Below the pieces are notes generated by a model. That model saw nothing but the letters and a program-made list of their open reading frames with translations, searched no databases and was not told where the DNA came from. Made by a program: the position numbers and the translations under genes. From assembly GCA_020845755.1 (NCBI GenBank), contig JADLFE010000019.1, forward strand, positions 62,001 to 126,000: DNA of 64,000 nucleotides, given 5' to 3'. Below, piece after piece: positions 16,907 to 25,763 of the stretch; position 1 is the stretch's first letter; every line of letters begins with the position of its first letter. The stretch is from Phycisphaerales bacterium. GTDB lineage: Bacteria; Planctomycetota; Phycisphaerae; Phycisphaerales; UBA1924.

Positions 16907-19146
16907 GCGACACGAACAACATGCACAACACGACAAAGACGATTGCTCGAATCGCGGGGATCTGCGCCGCGGTCGTCGCGCTGCACACCATGACCGCCAG
17001 CGCGCTGGCGCAGCCCGCGGTGCAGGCGCTGCTCCCGGGGTACAAGAAGCTCGACACGCGCCAGGCGACACGCGAGGCGGCGTTGCTGAAATTGGGCGGG
17101 AACTCGGTTGAGTGGGGACGGTGGATGGCCGCCGGGCCGTTCGATCATCCCAAGGGTGGTAAGGACATCGCGACGCCGTACGGGCCCGAAGAACTGCTCC
17201 CGGCGATGAAGGAAGACGAGGAGGTCTCGCTGGATCGCCAGTTCAAGGGCAAGGGCGACGCCGCGATCGAGTTCCGCGAGGTCTCGCCCGATCACTACCT
17301 GAAGGCGGGCGATCCCGGCGCGATCGATCTGGAGAAGTTCGCGGGCGGCCCGCAGGAAAAGGCCGTCGCGTACCTGTACCGGCGCGCGATCGTCGATCGC
17401 GCGATCGAAATACCGATCTCGATGGGTTCGGACGACGGCGTGCGGATGTGGCTGAACGGCGATCTTGTCGTGGACGTGAACGCGGAGCGCCCGATGTCGC
17501 CCGACAGCGAGCGAGCCACGCTCAGGCTCCGCAAGGGAATCAACCATCTGCTGTTCAAGGTTTCGCAGGGCGCGGGTGAATGGACGCTGGCGTTCTCGCA
17601 GGGATTCGAGATGAAGCCGCAGGTCGAGGCGGCCCTGGAGTTCGCGCTCGACCGCGATTTCCCGGGCACCGAGCAGAACTATTACAAGCTCGCCACGGTG
17701 CCGGCGGTGATGCGCGGGGTGGACGGGCGCGATGTTCCGATCGTCGCCGAGGTCGGCGGGATCGACATGTACCCCTCCGCGCGCCAGGGCGGAAAGCAGC
17801 GCGTGATCCTGACGACGCGGCGAGGCGAGGCGTGGCTGGTCGACAACGTGTTCGCCAATCCACCCCTCGATCCCAAGTGGACGCTGTTCGCCGGCGGGCT
17901 GCAGGAGCCGCTGGGCGCCGCGGTGCGCCCGGCGCGGGGGCGAGAGGGTGTGGATGTCTACTGCGCGCAGCGCGGCGAACTGACGCGGCTGGCGGACACA
18001 AACAACGACGGCGTGGCGGACGTGTTCGACACGGTCTGTGCCGCGTGGCAGATCAGCGGGAACTACCACGAGTATGCCTTCGGGCCGAAGTTCGACGGCG
18101 CCGGCAACGCGTGGGTGACGCTGAATCTCGCGCACTCGGGCGATGACGGGACCGTGATGGGCGCGCCGGTGCCGACGCGCGGCTGGGCGGTGCGCATCGC
18201 GCCCGACGACACGATGACCAAGATCGCCGACGGCCTGCGCTCGCCGGACGGGATCGGCATCTACTCCGACGGCGAGATGTTCTACACCGACAACCAGGGC
18301 GACTACGTCGGCACATGCAAGCTCAGCCACCTCAGGATGAACAGCTTCCACGGGCACCAGGCGACGCTCAAGCACCGCGAGGGCTATGGGCCCGACTGGC
18401 GCAAGGAGGGCAAGCCGGTGCCCGAGATCGAGATGCCCGCGGTGTGGTTCCCATACACCAAGATGGGCCAGAGCGCCAGCGACGTGGTGCTCGACGCGAC
18501 GCAGGGGAAGTTCGGGCCGTTCGCCGGGCAGATCTTCGTCGGCGATCAGACCAACGCGACCGTGATGCGTGTCGACCTGCAGAAGGTCAAGAACGACAAG
18601 GGCGAGGAGATCTATCAGGGCGCGTGCTTCCCGTTCCGCGAGGGGCTGGCCAGCGGCGTGCACCGCATGGTGTTCGGCGCGGACGGCTCGATGTTCGTCG
18701 GCATGACGGATCGCGGCTGGGGCTCGGTGGGCCCGAAGCGCTACGGCCTGCAGCGTCTCACATGGTCGGGCGTCACCCCGTTCGAGGTGCTGCGCATGAC
18801 GCCGACGCGCGATGCGTTCATGTTCGAGTTCACGCAGGACCTTCCCGACGATTGCACGAGCGCCGATCGACTCAAGGAGTACAAGGCGATCAGTTACACC
18901 TACGAGTATCGCCCCGACTATGGCTCGGCGGAGATGGACAAGAAGGAGCACGCGATCACCGGCGTGCAGCGCCTTGGAGCGCGGCAACTTGTGGTGATGA
19001 TCGACCCGCTGCGCACCGGTCCGATGGGGTATGTGTACGAGTTCACGCTCCCGGCGCTTGCGAGCAAGCCCGACGAGAAGGGCCAGGCGCACCCGCTCCT
19101 GCACACGAAGGCGTATTACACGCTGCGCGTGGTGCCGAAGGAGTAG
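16903..19146 (+). CDS. Secreted beta-propeller, sugar-dehydrogenase-like, with PA14-like module
   Basis: A 747-residue exported protein with signal peptide residues 1-36 ending ALAQ. The N-terminal module (about 50-260) has a PA14-like core (MGSDDGVRMWLNGDLVVDVN, then NHLLFKVSQGAGEW). The rest resembles glucose/sorbosone-dehydrogenase-type propellers: WLVDNVF, LQEPLGAAV, CAQRGELTRLADTNNDGVAD, the FGPKFD strand, then FYTDNQGDYVGTCKLSHL and FVGDQTNATVMRV. The family includes the DUF6797-type planctomycete proteins. The substrate is unknown and no cofactor site can be assigned. Translation is coupled to the pentaheme cytochrome through ATGA, so electrons probably pass to that protein. It is a paralogue of the next gene. 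Confidence 0.8.
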   Translation: MSDTNNMHNTTKTIARIAGICAAVVALHTMTASALAQPAVQALLPGYKKLDTRQATREAALLKLGGNSVEWGRWMAAGPFDHPKGGKDIATPYGPEELLPAMKEDEEVSLDRQFKGKGDAAIEFREVSPDHYLKAGDPGAIDLEKFAGGPQEKAVAYLYRRAIVDRAIEIPISMGSDDGVRMWLNGDLVVDVNAERPMSPDSERATLRLRKGINHLLFKVSQGAGEWTLAFSQGFEMKPQVEAALEFALDRDFPGTEQNYYKLATVPAVMRGVDGRDVPIVAEVGGIDMYPSARQGGKQRVILTTRRGEAWLVDNVFANPPLDPKWTLFAGGLQEPLGAAVRPARGREGVDVYCAQRGELTRLADTNNDGVADVFDTVCAAWQISGNYHEYAFGPKFDGAGNAWVTLNLAHSGDDGTVMGAPVPTRGWAVRIAPDDTMTKIADGLRSPDGIGIYSDGEMFYTDNQGDYVGTCKLSHLRMNSFHGHQATLKHREGYGPDWRKEGKPVPEIEMPAVWFPYTKMGQSASDVVLDATQGKFGPFAGQIFVGDQTNATVMRVDLQKVKNDKGEEIYQGACFPFREGLASGVHRMVFGADGSMFVGMTDRGWGSVGPKRYGLQRLTWSGVTPFEVLRMTPTRDAFMFEFTQDLPDDCTSADRLKEYKAISYTYEYRPDYGSAEMDKKEHAITGVQRLGARQLVVMIDPLRTGPMGYVYEFTLPALASKPDEKGQAHPLLHTKAYYTLRVVPKE

Positions 19147-19191
19147 CGGGCATCGCGTGGCTTTGATGGACACCAATCGAACGAGGTCCGC

Positions 19192-21330
19192 ATGATCCGG
19201 CGCCAGGTTGTTGCTCTTGCTGTGATGTTGACGTGCGGCGGCGCGGGCGCGCTCGCGCAGCCCGTGGATCAGGCGGCTGAGACGCCGATGATCGGATCGG
19301 TGCCGTACAAGAAACTTGGAACGCGCGGCGCGACGGAGCGGGCGATCATCGATGCGCTCTTCCCCGCGAAGGTCGAGTGGGGAAACTGGCACGCGCTGTG
19401 GGCGTTTCCGTTCAGGAAGTTCGGCGACCTGCACCTCGACGCGGGGCCCGAGGGCGACATCCTGGCGGCGATCAGCGCGGGAACAACGCCGGACCTGGGC
19501 AAGACGTACGTCGGTATCGACGGCACGGCGCGATCCTGGAAAGACCTCGGCGACATGCGCAACCGCGTGCTCAGTTTCAACGACCTTCAGGGCGATGAGA
19601 TCGACTGGGCCGCGGGGTATGCGTACACCACGATCACGGCGAAGGAGCCCACGACGCTGAACGTGACGATGGGCGCGGACGACGGCATGCGCCTGTGGCT
19701 CAACGGGCGGCTCATCCTCGACGTGGATGCACCGCGCGGCCTGAACCCGGACGAGGACCGCGTCCGACTTGACCTGCGTGCCGGCGTCAATCACCTGCTC
19801 TTCAAGGTGTCGCAGGGCGCGGGCGGATTCGAGATGCAGGTCAACGCACGCCCGGCGCTCGACGCCTTCACAGCGGCCCAGTTGCAGTATCACCTCGACG
19901 TGGACTTTCCGCAGACGCCCGAGGCCGAGTTCTATCGCAACACGGTCGTGGGCGTGCCGGGCGACATCGAACTGGAGGTCGGCGGGCTGGCGATCATGCC
20001 CGACGGACGGCCCATGGTCTCGACACGTCGCGGCGACGTCTGGATCGTTGACGGCGCGTATGACTCGCCAGCGTTCAAGGCCACGTACACGCGGTTTGCG
20101 TCGGGGCTCCACGAGCCGCTGGGCCTGGCGGCGCGCGTGGAGAAGGGCGTCACGGCGGTGTACTGCGTGCAGCGCGGCGAACTGACGCGCATGGTCGATG
20201 CCAACAGCGACGGCGCGGCGGATTCGTACGAGACATTCTCCGATGCGTGGGGCGTCAGCGGCAATTATCACGAGTTCGCGTTCGGCCCCAAGTTCGATCG
20301 CGACGGCAACGCGTGGGTGACGCTGAACGTCGGATTCTGTGCCGCGCTCGGCAAATCGATCGTGCCGTACCGCGGCTGGGCGATCCGCGTGTCGCCCGAC
20401 GGGACGGCGACGCCCTGGTGCGATGGTTTGCGCTCGCCCAACGGCATCGGCGAATTTTCCGACGGCGCGATGTTCTATCTCGACAACCAGGGCGACTATG
20501 TCGGCACCAACCGCATGTCGCAGTTGGTGAAGGGCGCGTTCATGGGGCATCCGGCGGGATTGCGCTGGCGCGAGAACTGGAGCGAGGGGCAGACTCCGCC
20601 GCCGGTGCAGCCGGCGACGATCTGGTTTCCGTATCGGAAGATGGGTCAATCGGCGGCGGACTTCCTGCTGCTCCCGCCGAACACGCCGGCCTCCGCGCCC
20701 TTTGGCGTCTTTGCGGGCCAGGTGTTCGTCGGAGACCAGACCGATTGCCTGGTCAACCGCTGCTTCATCGAGAAGGTGAAGGGCAAGGACGGGGTGGAGG
20801 TGTATCAGGGCGCGTGCTTCCCATTCCGGCGGGCGCTGCAGTGCGGCGTGAACCGGCTCATGTGGGGCAAGGACGGCTCGATGTTCGTCGGGCAAACCGA
20901 TCGCGGCTGGGGCTCGATCGGGCGGGCGCGCTTCGGGCTCGAGCGGATCGACTGGACCGGAAGCGTGCCGCTGGAGATCAAGGAGATGCGGGCGAGGCCC
21001 GACGGCTTTGATCTGACGTTCACCGGCGACGTGGATCGGGCGTCGGCGGCGAGTGTCGCGTCGTACTCGATGACGAGTTACACCTACGAATACCACGAGC
21101 CGTACGGCTCGGACGAGATGGAGACGCGCACGCTCGCGATCCGCGAGGCCAGGGCCATCGACGCGCAGACGGTCCACCTCACGATCGACGGCCTGCGAGA
21201 GGGCGGCATGGGCTTCGTGCACGAACTCCACGCGGAGGGCGTGCGCGGCGCGGCGGGGACGGCGCTGGCCGGCAAGCCGCTGCTGCACACGACGGCGTAC
21301 TACACGCTGCAGCGGATTCCGGGCGGGTGA
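19192..21330 (+). CDS. Secreted beta-propeller, paralogue of preceding gene
   Basis: A 712-residue exported protein (signal peptide 1-23, ending ALAQ) that is collinear with the upstream gene. It shares the PA14-like core (MGADDGMRLWLNGRLILDVD, NHLLFKVSQGAGG) and the propeller blocks RRGDVWIVDGA, GLHEPLGLA, CVQRGELTRMVDANSDGAAD, FYLDNQGDYVGTNRMSQL, FVGDQTDCLVNR and the YTYEYHEPYGSDEME segment near the end. A tandem duplication followed by divergence is likely, perhaps giving different substrates for the same cytochrome. It begins 45 bases after the previous stop, so the three genes probably form one operon. It converges on the ptsH end with only 31 bases between. Confidence 0.8.
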   Translation: MIRRQVVALAVMLTCGGAGALAQPVDQAAETPMIGSVPYKKLGTRGATERAIIDALFPAKVEWGNWHALWAFPFRKFGDLHLDAGPEGDILAAISAGTTPDLGKTYVGIDGTARSWKDLGDMRNRVLSFNDLQGDEIDWAAGYAYTTITAKEPTTLNVTMGADDGMRLWLNGRLILDVDAPRGLNPDEDRVRLDLRAGVNHLLFKVSQGAGGFEMQVNARPALDAFTAAQLQYHLDVDFPQTPEAEFYRNTVVGVPGDIELEVGGLAIMPDGRPMVSTRRGDVWIVDGAYDSPAFKATYTRFASGLHEPLGLAARVEKGVTAVYCVQRGELTRMVDANSDGAADSYETFSDAWGVSGNYHEFAFGPKFDRDGNAWVTLNVGFCAALGKSIVPYRGWAIRVSPDGTATPWCDGLRSPNGIGEFSDGAMFYLDNQGDYVGTNRMSQLVKGAFMGHPAGLRWRENWSEGQTPPPVQPATIWFPYRKMGQSAADFLLLPPNTPASAPFGVFAGQVFVGDQTDCLVNRCFIEKVKGKDGVEVYQGACFPFRRALQCGVNRLMWGKDGSMFVGQTDRGWGSIGRARFGLERIDWTGSVPLEIKEMRARPDGFDLTFTGDVDRASAASVASYSMTSYTYEYHEPYGSDEMETRTLAIREARAIDAQTVHLTIDGLREGGMGFVHELHAEGVRGAAGTALAGKPLLHTTAYYTLQRIPGG

Positions 21331-21361
21331 TTCCACATCGCGTCGCGGGCGCGTGACACGG

Positions 21362-21637
21362 TCATTCCTCGTCGAAGCCGCTCTCGACGAGTTTCTTCAG
21401 CGCGTCGCAGCACGTGGCGGCGTCTGAACCGACCGCGATCACCTGGAGTTCGGTGCCCTCGCTCGCGGCGAGCATCATCATCTGCATGATGGACTTGCCG
21501 TCGACGCTGGTGTCGCCCTTGCTGACGGTCACATCGCAGGCGAAGGTGCTGGCGACATCGACGAACGTCATCGCGGGGCGCGCGTGCAGCCCGAGGCGGT
21601 TGACGATTCTGACCGTGATCTCGCAGCGATCCGACAC
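21362..21637 (-). CDS. ptsH: HPr family phosphocarrier
   Basis: A 91-residue HPr with the phosphorylatable histidine in NRLGLHARPAMTFV (His18) and the regulatory serine block DGKSIMQMMML (Ser49). It accepts phosphate from EI and passes it to EIIA-type proteins in the cytosol. The GTG at 21637 is preferred because GGGGGAG lies 6 bases before it and the His then falls near the family position; a GTG five codons upstream is the alternative. It lies just after ptsN and hpf on the same strand. No EI or sugar permease gene is nearby, which points to a regulatory PTS chain. Confidence 0.93.
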   Translation of the reverse strand: MSDRCEITVRIVNRLGLHARPAMTFVDVASTFACDVTVSKGDTSVDGKSIMQMMMLAASEGTELQVIAVGSDAATCCDALKKLVESGFDEE

Positions 21638-21673
21638 GCGACGCTCCCCCACCGGAGGCCCAAGGCGATTCGA

Positions 21674-22150
21674 TCAGCCGGCCAGTTGCTGCCCGTCGGC
21701 CTCTTCCAGGAGGGACGTCACCTCGTCGCTCGTGCCCGCCTGGCGGAGGAAGCGGCGGAAGGTGTCCTTGGAGAGGTTTTTGAAGATGACTTCCATAGCC
21801 TGCAGATGCTGCTCGGGGCGATCCTCTGGGGACAGGAGGAGGAAGACGGAGAAGACCGGCTGCTTGTCGAGGGAGTTGAAGTCGACGCCGCGCGGCGCCA
21901 GTCCGATCGCCGCCGACATTGTGGTGACCGAGGGGTGCTTGACGTGTGGGACGGCGACCCCGCGACCGAAGCCGGTTGATCCCTTGCGTTCGCGTTCGAG
22001 GACGCGGGCAACGAGTTCGTCGCGGATCGCCGGTGCGGCGGCCCCGCTCTTGACCAGGGCATCGATCAACTCGCGGATGACGTCATCGCGAGTTGCGCTC
22101 TGCAGTTTGGCGACGACCGCGCCGGGGGAGATGATCTCCATCAGTTTCAT
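21674..22150 (-). CDS. ptsN: PTS EIIA-Ntr-like (fructose-family EIIA) protein
   Basis: A 158-residue EIIA of the fructose/nitrogen family with the active-site histidine in GRGVAVPHVKHPSV (His69). The final part carries LLSPEDRPEQHLQAMEVIFKNL and the DEVTSLLEEA tail usual for the family. It receives phosphate from HPr and acts in regulation rather than transport, since no EIIB or EIIC is present. The start at 22150 follows GCAGGAG with 5-base spacing. It lies between hpf and ptsH, all in the same direction, with short gaps, so the three are probably co-transcribed. Confidence 0.92.
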   Translation of the reverse strand: MKLMEIISPGAVVAKLQSATRDDVIRELIDALVKSGAAAPAIRDELVARVLERERKGSTGFGRGVAVPHVKHPSVTTMSAAIGLAPRGVDFNSLDKQPVFSVFLLLSPEDRPEQHLQAMEVIFKNLSKDTFRRFLRQAGTSDEVTSLLEEADGQQLAG

Positions 22151-22199
22151 ACCGACTCCTGCCCCGCCTTCGGGGCGCGTCCTCCGCACTCAGGGGGGC

Positions 22200-22523
22200 T
22201 TATCGGGAACCCGGGCGGTGATGGTCCTGCTTGAGGCGTTCCTTGAATTCCGTGAGTTGACGCGAGGCCTTCTGCACCACCTCGTCGATCGCGGCGTAGA
22301 GGTCGGGGCCCGACATATGGCTCACGAAATCGTCGTGATGCTCCACATCGACCACGAGTTCGACCTTGAAATCACCCGTCTTGTGATGGTCCGCCTTGGA
22401 CAGCGTCACCGTGACGCACTGGATCTTGTCGTAGAACTTCGGAAGTTTCGAGGTCTTCGATTCCGCGTGCTGACGGATCGCGTCCGTCACCTCGATGTTC
22501 CGACCGATCACATCCGTCCGCAT
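22200..22523 (-). CDS. hpf: Ribosome hibernation promoting factor, short form
   Basis: A 107-residue protein of the HPF/YfiA (sigma-54 modulation) family. It begins MRTDVIGRNIEVTDAIRQHA and has the beta-alpha-beta segments with KLPKFYDKIQCVTVTLSKAD and VVDVEHHDDFVSHMSGPDLY. It binds the decoding centre of idle 30S subunits in stationary phase. The length is that of the short type, lacking the dimerising C-terminal domain of long HPF. It heads an hpf-ptsN-ptsH unit; in proteobacteria this group lies next to rpoN, which is absent here. GGGAG precedes the ATG. It lies directly downstream of the tRNA-Ile terminator, so it has its own promoter. Confidence 0.93.
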   Translation of the reverse strand: MRTDVIGRNIEVTDAIRQHAESKTSKLPKFYDKIQCVTVTLSKADHHKTGDFKVELVVDVEHHDDFVSHMSGPDLYAAIDEVVQKASRQLTEFKERLKQDHHRPGSR

Positions 22524-22701
22524 GCACGCTCCCTTTCCGCCCTCGGCCAAACGACCCGCCGGGCCAGACACGATCATAACCCCCACCGACGCCCTGACCA
22601 GAGGCTCATCGAGAGCCTGCCGATCCGCCGGGACCAATTCCACCCCCGAGGTCCGGCCCTGATCGCCAAAGCAGCCTCCGGGGAACGGGTTCGGGAGCAA
22701 A

Positions 22702-22733
22702 AACGTTGCGGGGCGCCCCGAGGGACGCCCCGC
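22702..22733 (-). terminator. Intrinsic terminator of tRNA-Ile
   Basis: On the minus strand a GC stem (CGGGGCG ... CGCCCCG, 10-base loop) begins directly after the tRNA 3' end and is followed by GTTTTTG. Its location fits termination of the tRNA transcript before hpf. Confidence 0.75.
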
Positions 22734-22736
22734 CAA

Positions 22737-22810
22737 TGGGCCTGGGCAGGCTCGAACTGCCGACCTCACCCTTATCAGGGGTGCGCTCTAGCCAACTGAG
22801 CTACAAGCCC
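22737..22810 (-). tRNA. tRNA-Ile (anticodon GAT)
   Basis: A 74-nt cloverleaf on the minus strand. The acceptor GGGCTTG pairs with CAGGCCC with one G-U pair and discriminator A. The D-arm is TAGCTCAGTTGGCTAGAGC, the anticodon loop is CTGATAA with GAT, and the T-arm contains GTTCGAGC. CCA is not encoded. It is a stand-alone tRNA gene, outside any rRNA operon in this window. Confidence 0.95.
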
Positions 22811-22965
22811 GACACCGGCGGCCGCCGCCGGGGTTGAAAGTATACCCCGCCGAACCCATCCCGACACCATCTCAATGCCCCAAAGGGCGTGCTCGGGTCG
22901 CTGCGCGGCGTTTCCGGGGTGGGGGTAAGGGAGGCGTTACGGGACGCTCGGGCATGGAACGGATT

Positions 22966-23559
22966 TCAACATCCGGCCTCGAAGGCGCTGGCGAAGATGT
23001 CGTAGTCAAGCCCGTTGACGAAGCCGTTGGCGTCCATATCGGCGAACAGGTCACCGGTCTCAAACGCGCTGGCGAAGATGTCGTAGTCGAGCGCGTTCAC
23101 ATAGCCGTTGGAATCGACGTCTGCCAGGCAGGCTTCGAACACGACGGTCAATTCGGCGTGGTGGATCTGGGTGCCCTGGTATGCGTGAACAAAGTTCACC
23201 ACGAGGCGTGCCTGGAGGCCGAGCGACACTTCGGGAAAGAGGTCCCGATCGAGGGCGACGTCGTAGGCCTGCCAGCCCGAACTGGCGACGGTGCGAACGG
23301 ACACCCATCCGGGCGGGGTGGAGTCCAGCACCTCGAGTTCGTCCGGGAGTGATGACTGATTCACGAGGATGACGAGTGTTGCGGACTGAAGGCGTGAGGG
23401 CGCGATCCCCGGGGGGTCGAAGTTGAAGTTGATAGGAGCGGCGTGGACGACGGACGGATCGAAGTCGAGGCGCTGCGTCTGGGTGTTCTGCGCGCGGGAG
23501 GGCACGGCGAGTGATCCGAATGCGGAGAGCAACCCGGCCAACCGTATCATGTGTTTCAT
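22966..23559 (-). CDS. Secreted protein with C-terminal GC-type dockerin-like module
   Basis: A 197-residue exported protein with a signal peptide at residues 1-24 (MIRLAGLLSAFGSLAV, cut near SRAQ). The middle is a beta-rich domain of unknown function. The last 55 residues hold two Ca-binding loops (DVDSNGYVNALDYDIFASAF and DMDANGFVNGLDYDIFASAF), and the chain stops exactly at EAGC. The same module ends three other proteins in this window (end points 56112, 58653 and 60669). The terminal Gly-Cys suggests a cell-surface attachment or sorting tag. It is a single gene with its own start (ATG at 23559); the frame remains open upstream. Confidence 0.82.
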   Translation of the reverse strand: MKHMIRLAGLLSAFGSLAVPSRAQNTQTQRLDFDPSVVHAAPINFNFDPPGIAPSRLQSATLVILVNQSSLPDELEVLDSTPPGWVSVRTVASSGWQAYDVALDRDLFPEVSLGLQARLVVNFVHAYQGTQIHHAELTVVFEACLADVDSNGYVNALDYDIFASAFETGDLFADMDANGFVNGLDYDIFASAFEAGC

Positions 23560-23659
23560 TTGACACCGCCCGCCGGCAGAGCCGGCACACGCACGTCGAT
23601 GCGCCCGGGTGGACGATCGGGGCGCCGACGCGTCACTGTACGATACCGAAACGTAGATC

Positions 23660-23698
23660 AAAAAGCAGCGGGGCACGCGACGATCGCCGCGTGCCCCG
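23660..23698 (-). terminator. Intrinsic terminator of PEP-CTERM gene
   Basis: A perfect 11-bp stem (23669-23679 and 23688-23698) is followed on the minus strand by a T-run (complement of AAAAA at 23660-23664). It lies about 50 bases after the stop of the PEP-CTERM gene. Confidence 0.85.
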
Positions 23699-23746
23699 TG
23701 TTTGGGTCAAGTCGAGATCACAGGTCGCCCGTGGGCGACGAGCGAT

Positions 23747-24352
23747 TTAGCGACGACGGCGGGCGGCAACGAAGCCGGCCGCGCCGAAGAGGGCCATCGC
23801 GCCCGGGGCGGGGATGGTGTCATACATGACGGTCAGGGTGCCGGAGTTCCAATAGCCGTCCGCGCTGCCGACGTAGTCGTTGTACCCCTCGAAAAACTCC
23901 ATGTGGAGAAGGCCATCGCCGCCGACATTGAAGTCCAGGGCCAGACCGATGAGGTCGAGCACGCCGCCCGAGGAATAGGCGCCGGTGCCCGAGAAGGTGT
24001 CACCCACGCCGGGGGTGAGATACACGCCGGTGCTCAGGGCCGTATCCTCGAAGGACACTTGGAGCTCGGAGAGCCACGAGGCGCCGACCGCCGTCAGGTT
24101 GACGTCCCAGCCGATGCCGATCACGTGCGAACCAGCGCCGATGTTGGTGTTCCAAACGGTGTTCAGAGCCGATCCGTAGCTTTCCATCGAGGGAGTGCCG
24201 GCGACGTTAAACGTGGCGTACTGCACCGAGCGCGAGGTGATCCCGCTGACGCCGGTGTTCTTGCCTTCGAGCAGATTGCTGATATTGCTGTCCTTGGCCT
24301 GGGCCGCGCCAGCGATGGCAGCGATAGCCAGGATCAAACCAAACTTCTTCAT
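23747..24352 (-). CDS. PEP-CTERM domain surface protein
   Basis: A 201-residue exported protein with a signal peptide at residues 1-19 (KFGLILAIAAIAGAAQA), a beta-rich Gly/Ser/Thr domain, and the C-terminal tripartite tail IPAPGAMALFGAAGFVAARRRR. Such a tail (Pro-rich motif, hydrophobic helix, Arg cluster) is the PEP-CTERM sorting signal, removed by an exosortase that is not encoded here. The planctomycete form often reads PAPG. The function of the mature part is unknown. The frame is open upstream, but the signal peptide fixes the start at 24352. Confidence 0.82.
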   Translation of the reverse strand: MKKFGLILAIAAIAGAAQAKDSNISNLLEGKNTGVSGITSRSVQYATFNVAGTPSMESYGSALNTVWNTNIGAGSHVIGIGWDVNLTAVGASWLSELQVSFEDTALSTGVYLTPGVGDTFSGTGAYSSGGVLDLIGLALDFNVGGDGLLHMEFFEGYNDYVGSADGYWNSGTLTVMYDTIPAPGAMALFGAAGFVAARRRR

Positions 24353-24720
24353 GAGAAACCCTCCCAAACCGCCAAAATTCTCGCCCGATTCGTGTCGTCG
24401 GCGCAACGACACAAGGCGCCCCGAGCCCACAGCAGGCCCGAGGTCTCAAACGCGTGACGAATGGGGGTCTGTCTCCCTCCCCTCCTTCACGTTTGCGCGG
24501 AGAAGACGCGCACCATGAGCCTAATGGAGTGCACGACGAAGATCAAGCGTATTTTTGCGCAGTATTGCGTAATCGTGAGCGCGGGAAGGGCATGGATTCC
24601 CGAACAAACATGTTACGCATGTCCATCGAACCACGGCTGGTGTCGGAAGTAGCACAATTCATGTCTGCATAGAGACTTGCGGAACCGTGACGCACGTTTG
24701 ACGGGGGGTCAAGGTCGGGA
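24353..24720. promoter_or_regulatory. Gene-free region upstream of PEP-CTERM gene
   Basis: 368 bases between the end of the YeiH-like gene and the start of the PEP-CTERM gene. It is less GC-rich than its surroundings and holds a 7-bp inverted repeat GTGTCGT-N7-ACGACAC at 24392-24412, within 60 bases of the PEP-CTERM start, which could be an operator or leader hairpin. A short open frame at 24454-24672 has no features of a gene. Confidence 0.4.
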
Positions 24721-25740
24721 TCAAGGCACGGTTGCACGGACGACGAGCAATGCGGAGATGGTGATCGCGATCCACAGCACGACGCCGAGGAGCATGGGTC
24801 GCCAGCCCACGGCCTTGATAGCCGGGAGGGAGAGGTTTGCGCCGATGAGGAGGAGGCCCAACGTCATGCCGCGCTTGCCGATGACGCGGAACGTGCTCTC
24901 ATGGGAACCGAGCACCGGAAGCAACTCGCGCGCCACGCAGGCAACGAGGAAGAGGCCGATGAAGAGCGGCACTTTGGCGCGCCCGCGTTCGCCCGCGACG
25001 CTGTTGTCGTGGAAGCGCCACGCGGTGATCAGCGAGAGGGGGATGATCCAGAGGGCCCGGGCGAGTTTGACCGCGGTTGCGGATTCCAGGGCGTCAGGCG
25101 AGAAGCGAGCGGCGGCCCCGACGACGGAGGAGACGTCGTGGATAGCGACGGCGGCCCAGGTGCCGAACTGCGTTGGGGTGAGTTGCAACCAATGCCCGAG
25201 GGGCGGGAAGATGTAGAGCGCGATGCCATTGAGGACGAAGACGGTCGCGAGAGCGACGGACATTTGGGCGCTGGAGGCGCGGATGACGGAGCCAACGGCG
25301 GCGATCGCCGATCCGCCGCAGATCGCGGTGCCCGAGTTGATGAGGGTGGTGATGGTTGAATCGGTGCGGAGGAGGCGACCGACGAGCGTGCCGAGGATGA
25401 AGGTGCCTGCGATGGTGCCGGCGGCGAAGCCCATGCCGGACAGTCCGGCGTGGAGCACCTGTCGGAGGTCCATGGTGAGCCCGAGGACAATGACGGCGAA
25501 CTGGATGAAGCGTGTCGCCCACTTCCGGCGGCGCGTGCCCGGCGCGATCGCGCCCGAGATCGCCAGGACCATCCCGGCGGCAAGCCCAAAGCCCGGATCG
25601 ACGGCGGGATGAAGACACGCGGCCAGCGCCAGCCAGAGCAGTGCGGTCTTCCATCTCGGCGCGGGCGTGCCACTCGCCGCTTGAATCGGCGACTTGCCGG
25701 GCACGATGATCGGAGTTGGCTCTGTTGTCGGGGCTGACAC
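24721..25740 (-). CDS. YeiH-type putative sulfate/sulfite exporter (UPF0324)
   Basis: About 339 residues and 9-10 hydrophobic helices. Hallmarks of the YeiH/UPF0324 family are the block TLINSGTAICGGSAIAAVGS, then PPLGHWLQLTPTQFGTWAAV followed by AIHDVSSVVGAA, and KLARALWIIPLSLITAW. E. coli YeiH is regulated by a CysB-like factor responding to sulfite, and family members are annotated as sulfate exporters. The start is uncertain. No ATG fits; the GTG at 25740 is the best choice and lies 24 bases from the divergent aminotransferase start. The shared promoter region links it to the aminotransferase/cysteine dioxygenase genes. Confidence 0.82.
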   Translation of the reverse strand: MSAPTTEPTPIIVPGKSPIQAASGTPAPRWKTALLWLALAACLHPAVDPGFGLAAGMVLAISGAIAPGTRRRKWATRFIQFAVIVLGLTMDLRQVLHAGLSGMGFAAGTIAGTFILGTLVGRLLRTDSTITTLINSGTAICGGSAIAAVGSVIRASSAQMSVALATVFVLNGIALYIFPPLGHWLQLTPTQFGTWAAVAIHDVSSVVGAAARFSPDALESATAVKLARALWIIPLSLITAWRFHDNSVAGERGRAKVPLFIGLFLVACVARELLPVLGSHESTFRVIGKRGMTLGLLLIGANLSLPAIKAVGWRPMLLGVVLWIAITISALLVVRATVP

Positions 25741-25763
25741 GCGGGTCGCTACTGTACGGCGAC

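Noticed and set aside
16621-21336. Very long open frame on the minus strand opposite the two propeller genes
   Set aside because: Arg/His/Asp-rich translation without domains; it mirrors the GC-rich coding strand, which carries clear signal peptides and family blocks.
24454-24672. Short plus-strand open frame before the PEP-CTERM gene
   Set aside because: No ribosome-binding site, no domain and mixed composition; more likely regulatory sequence.
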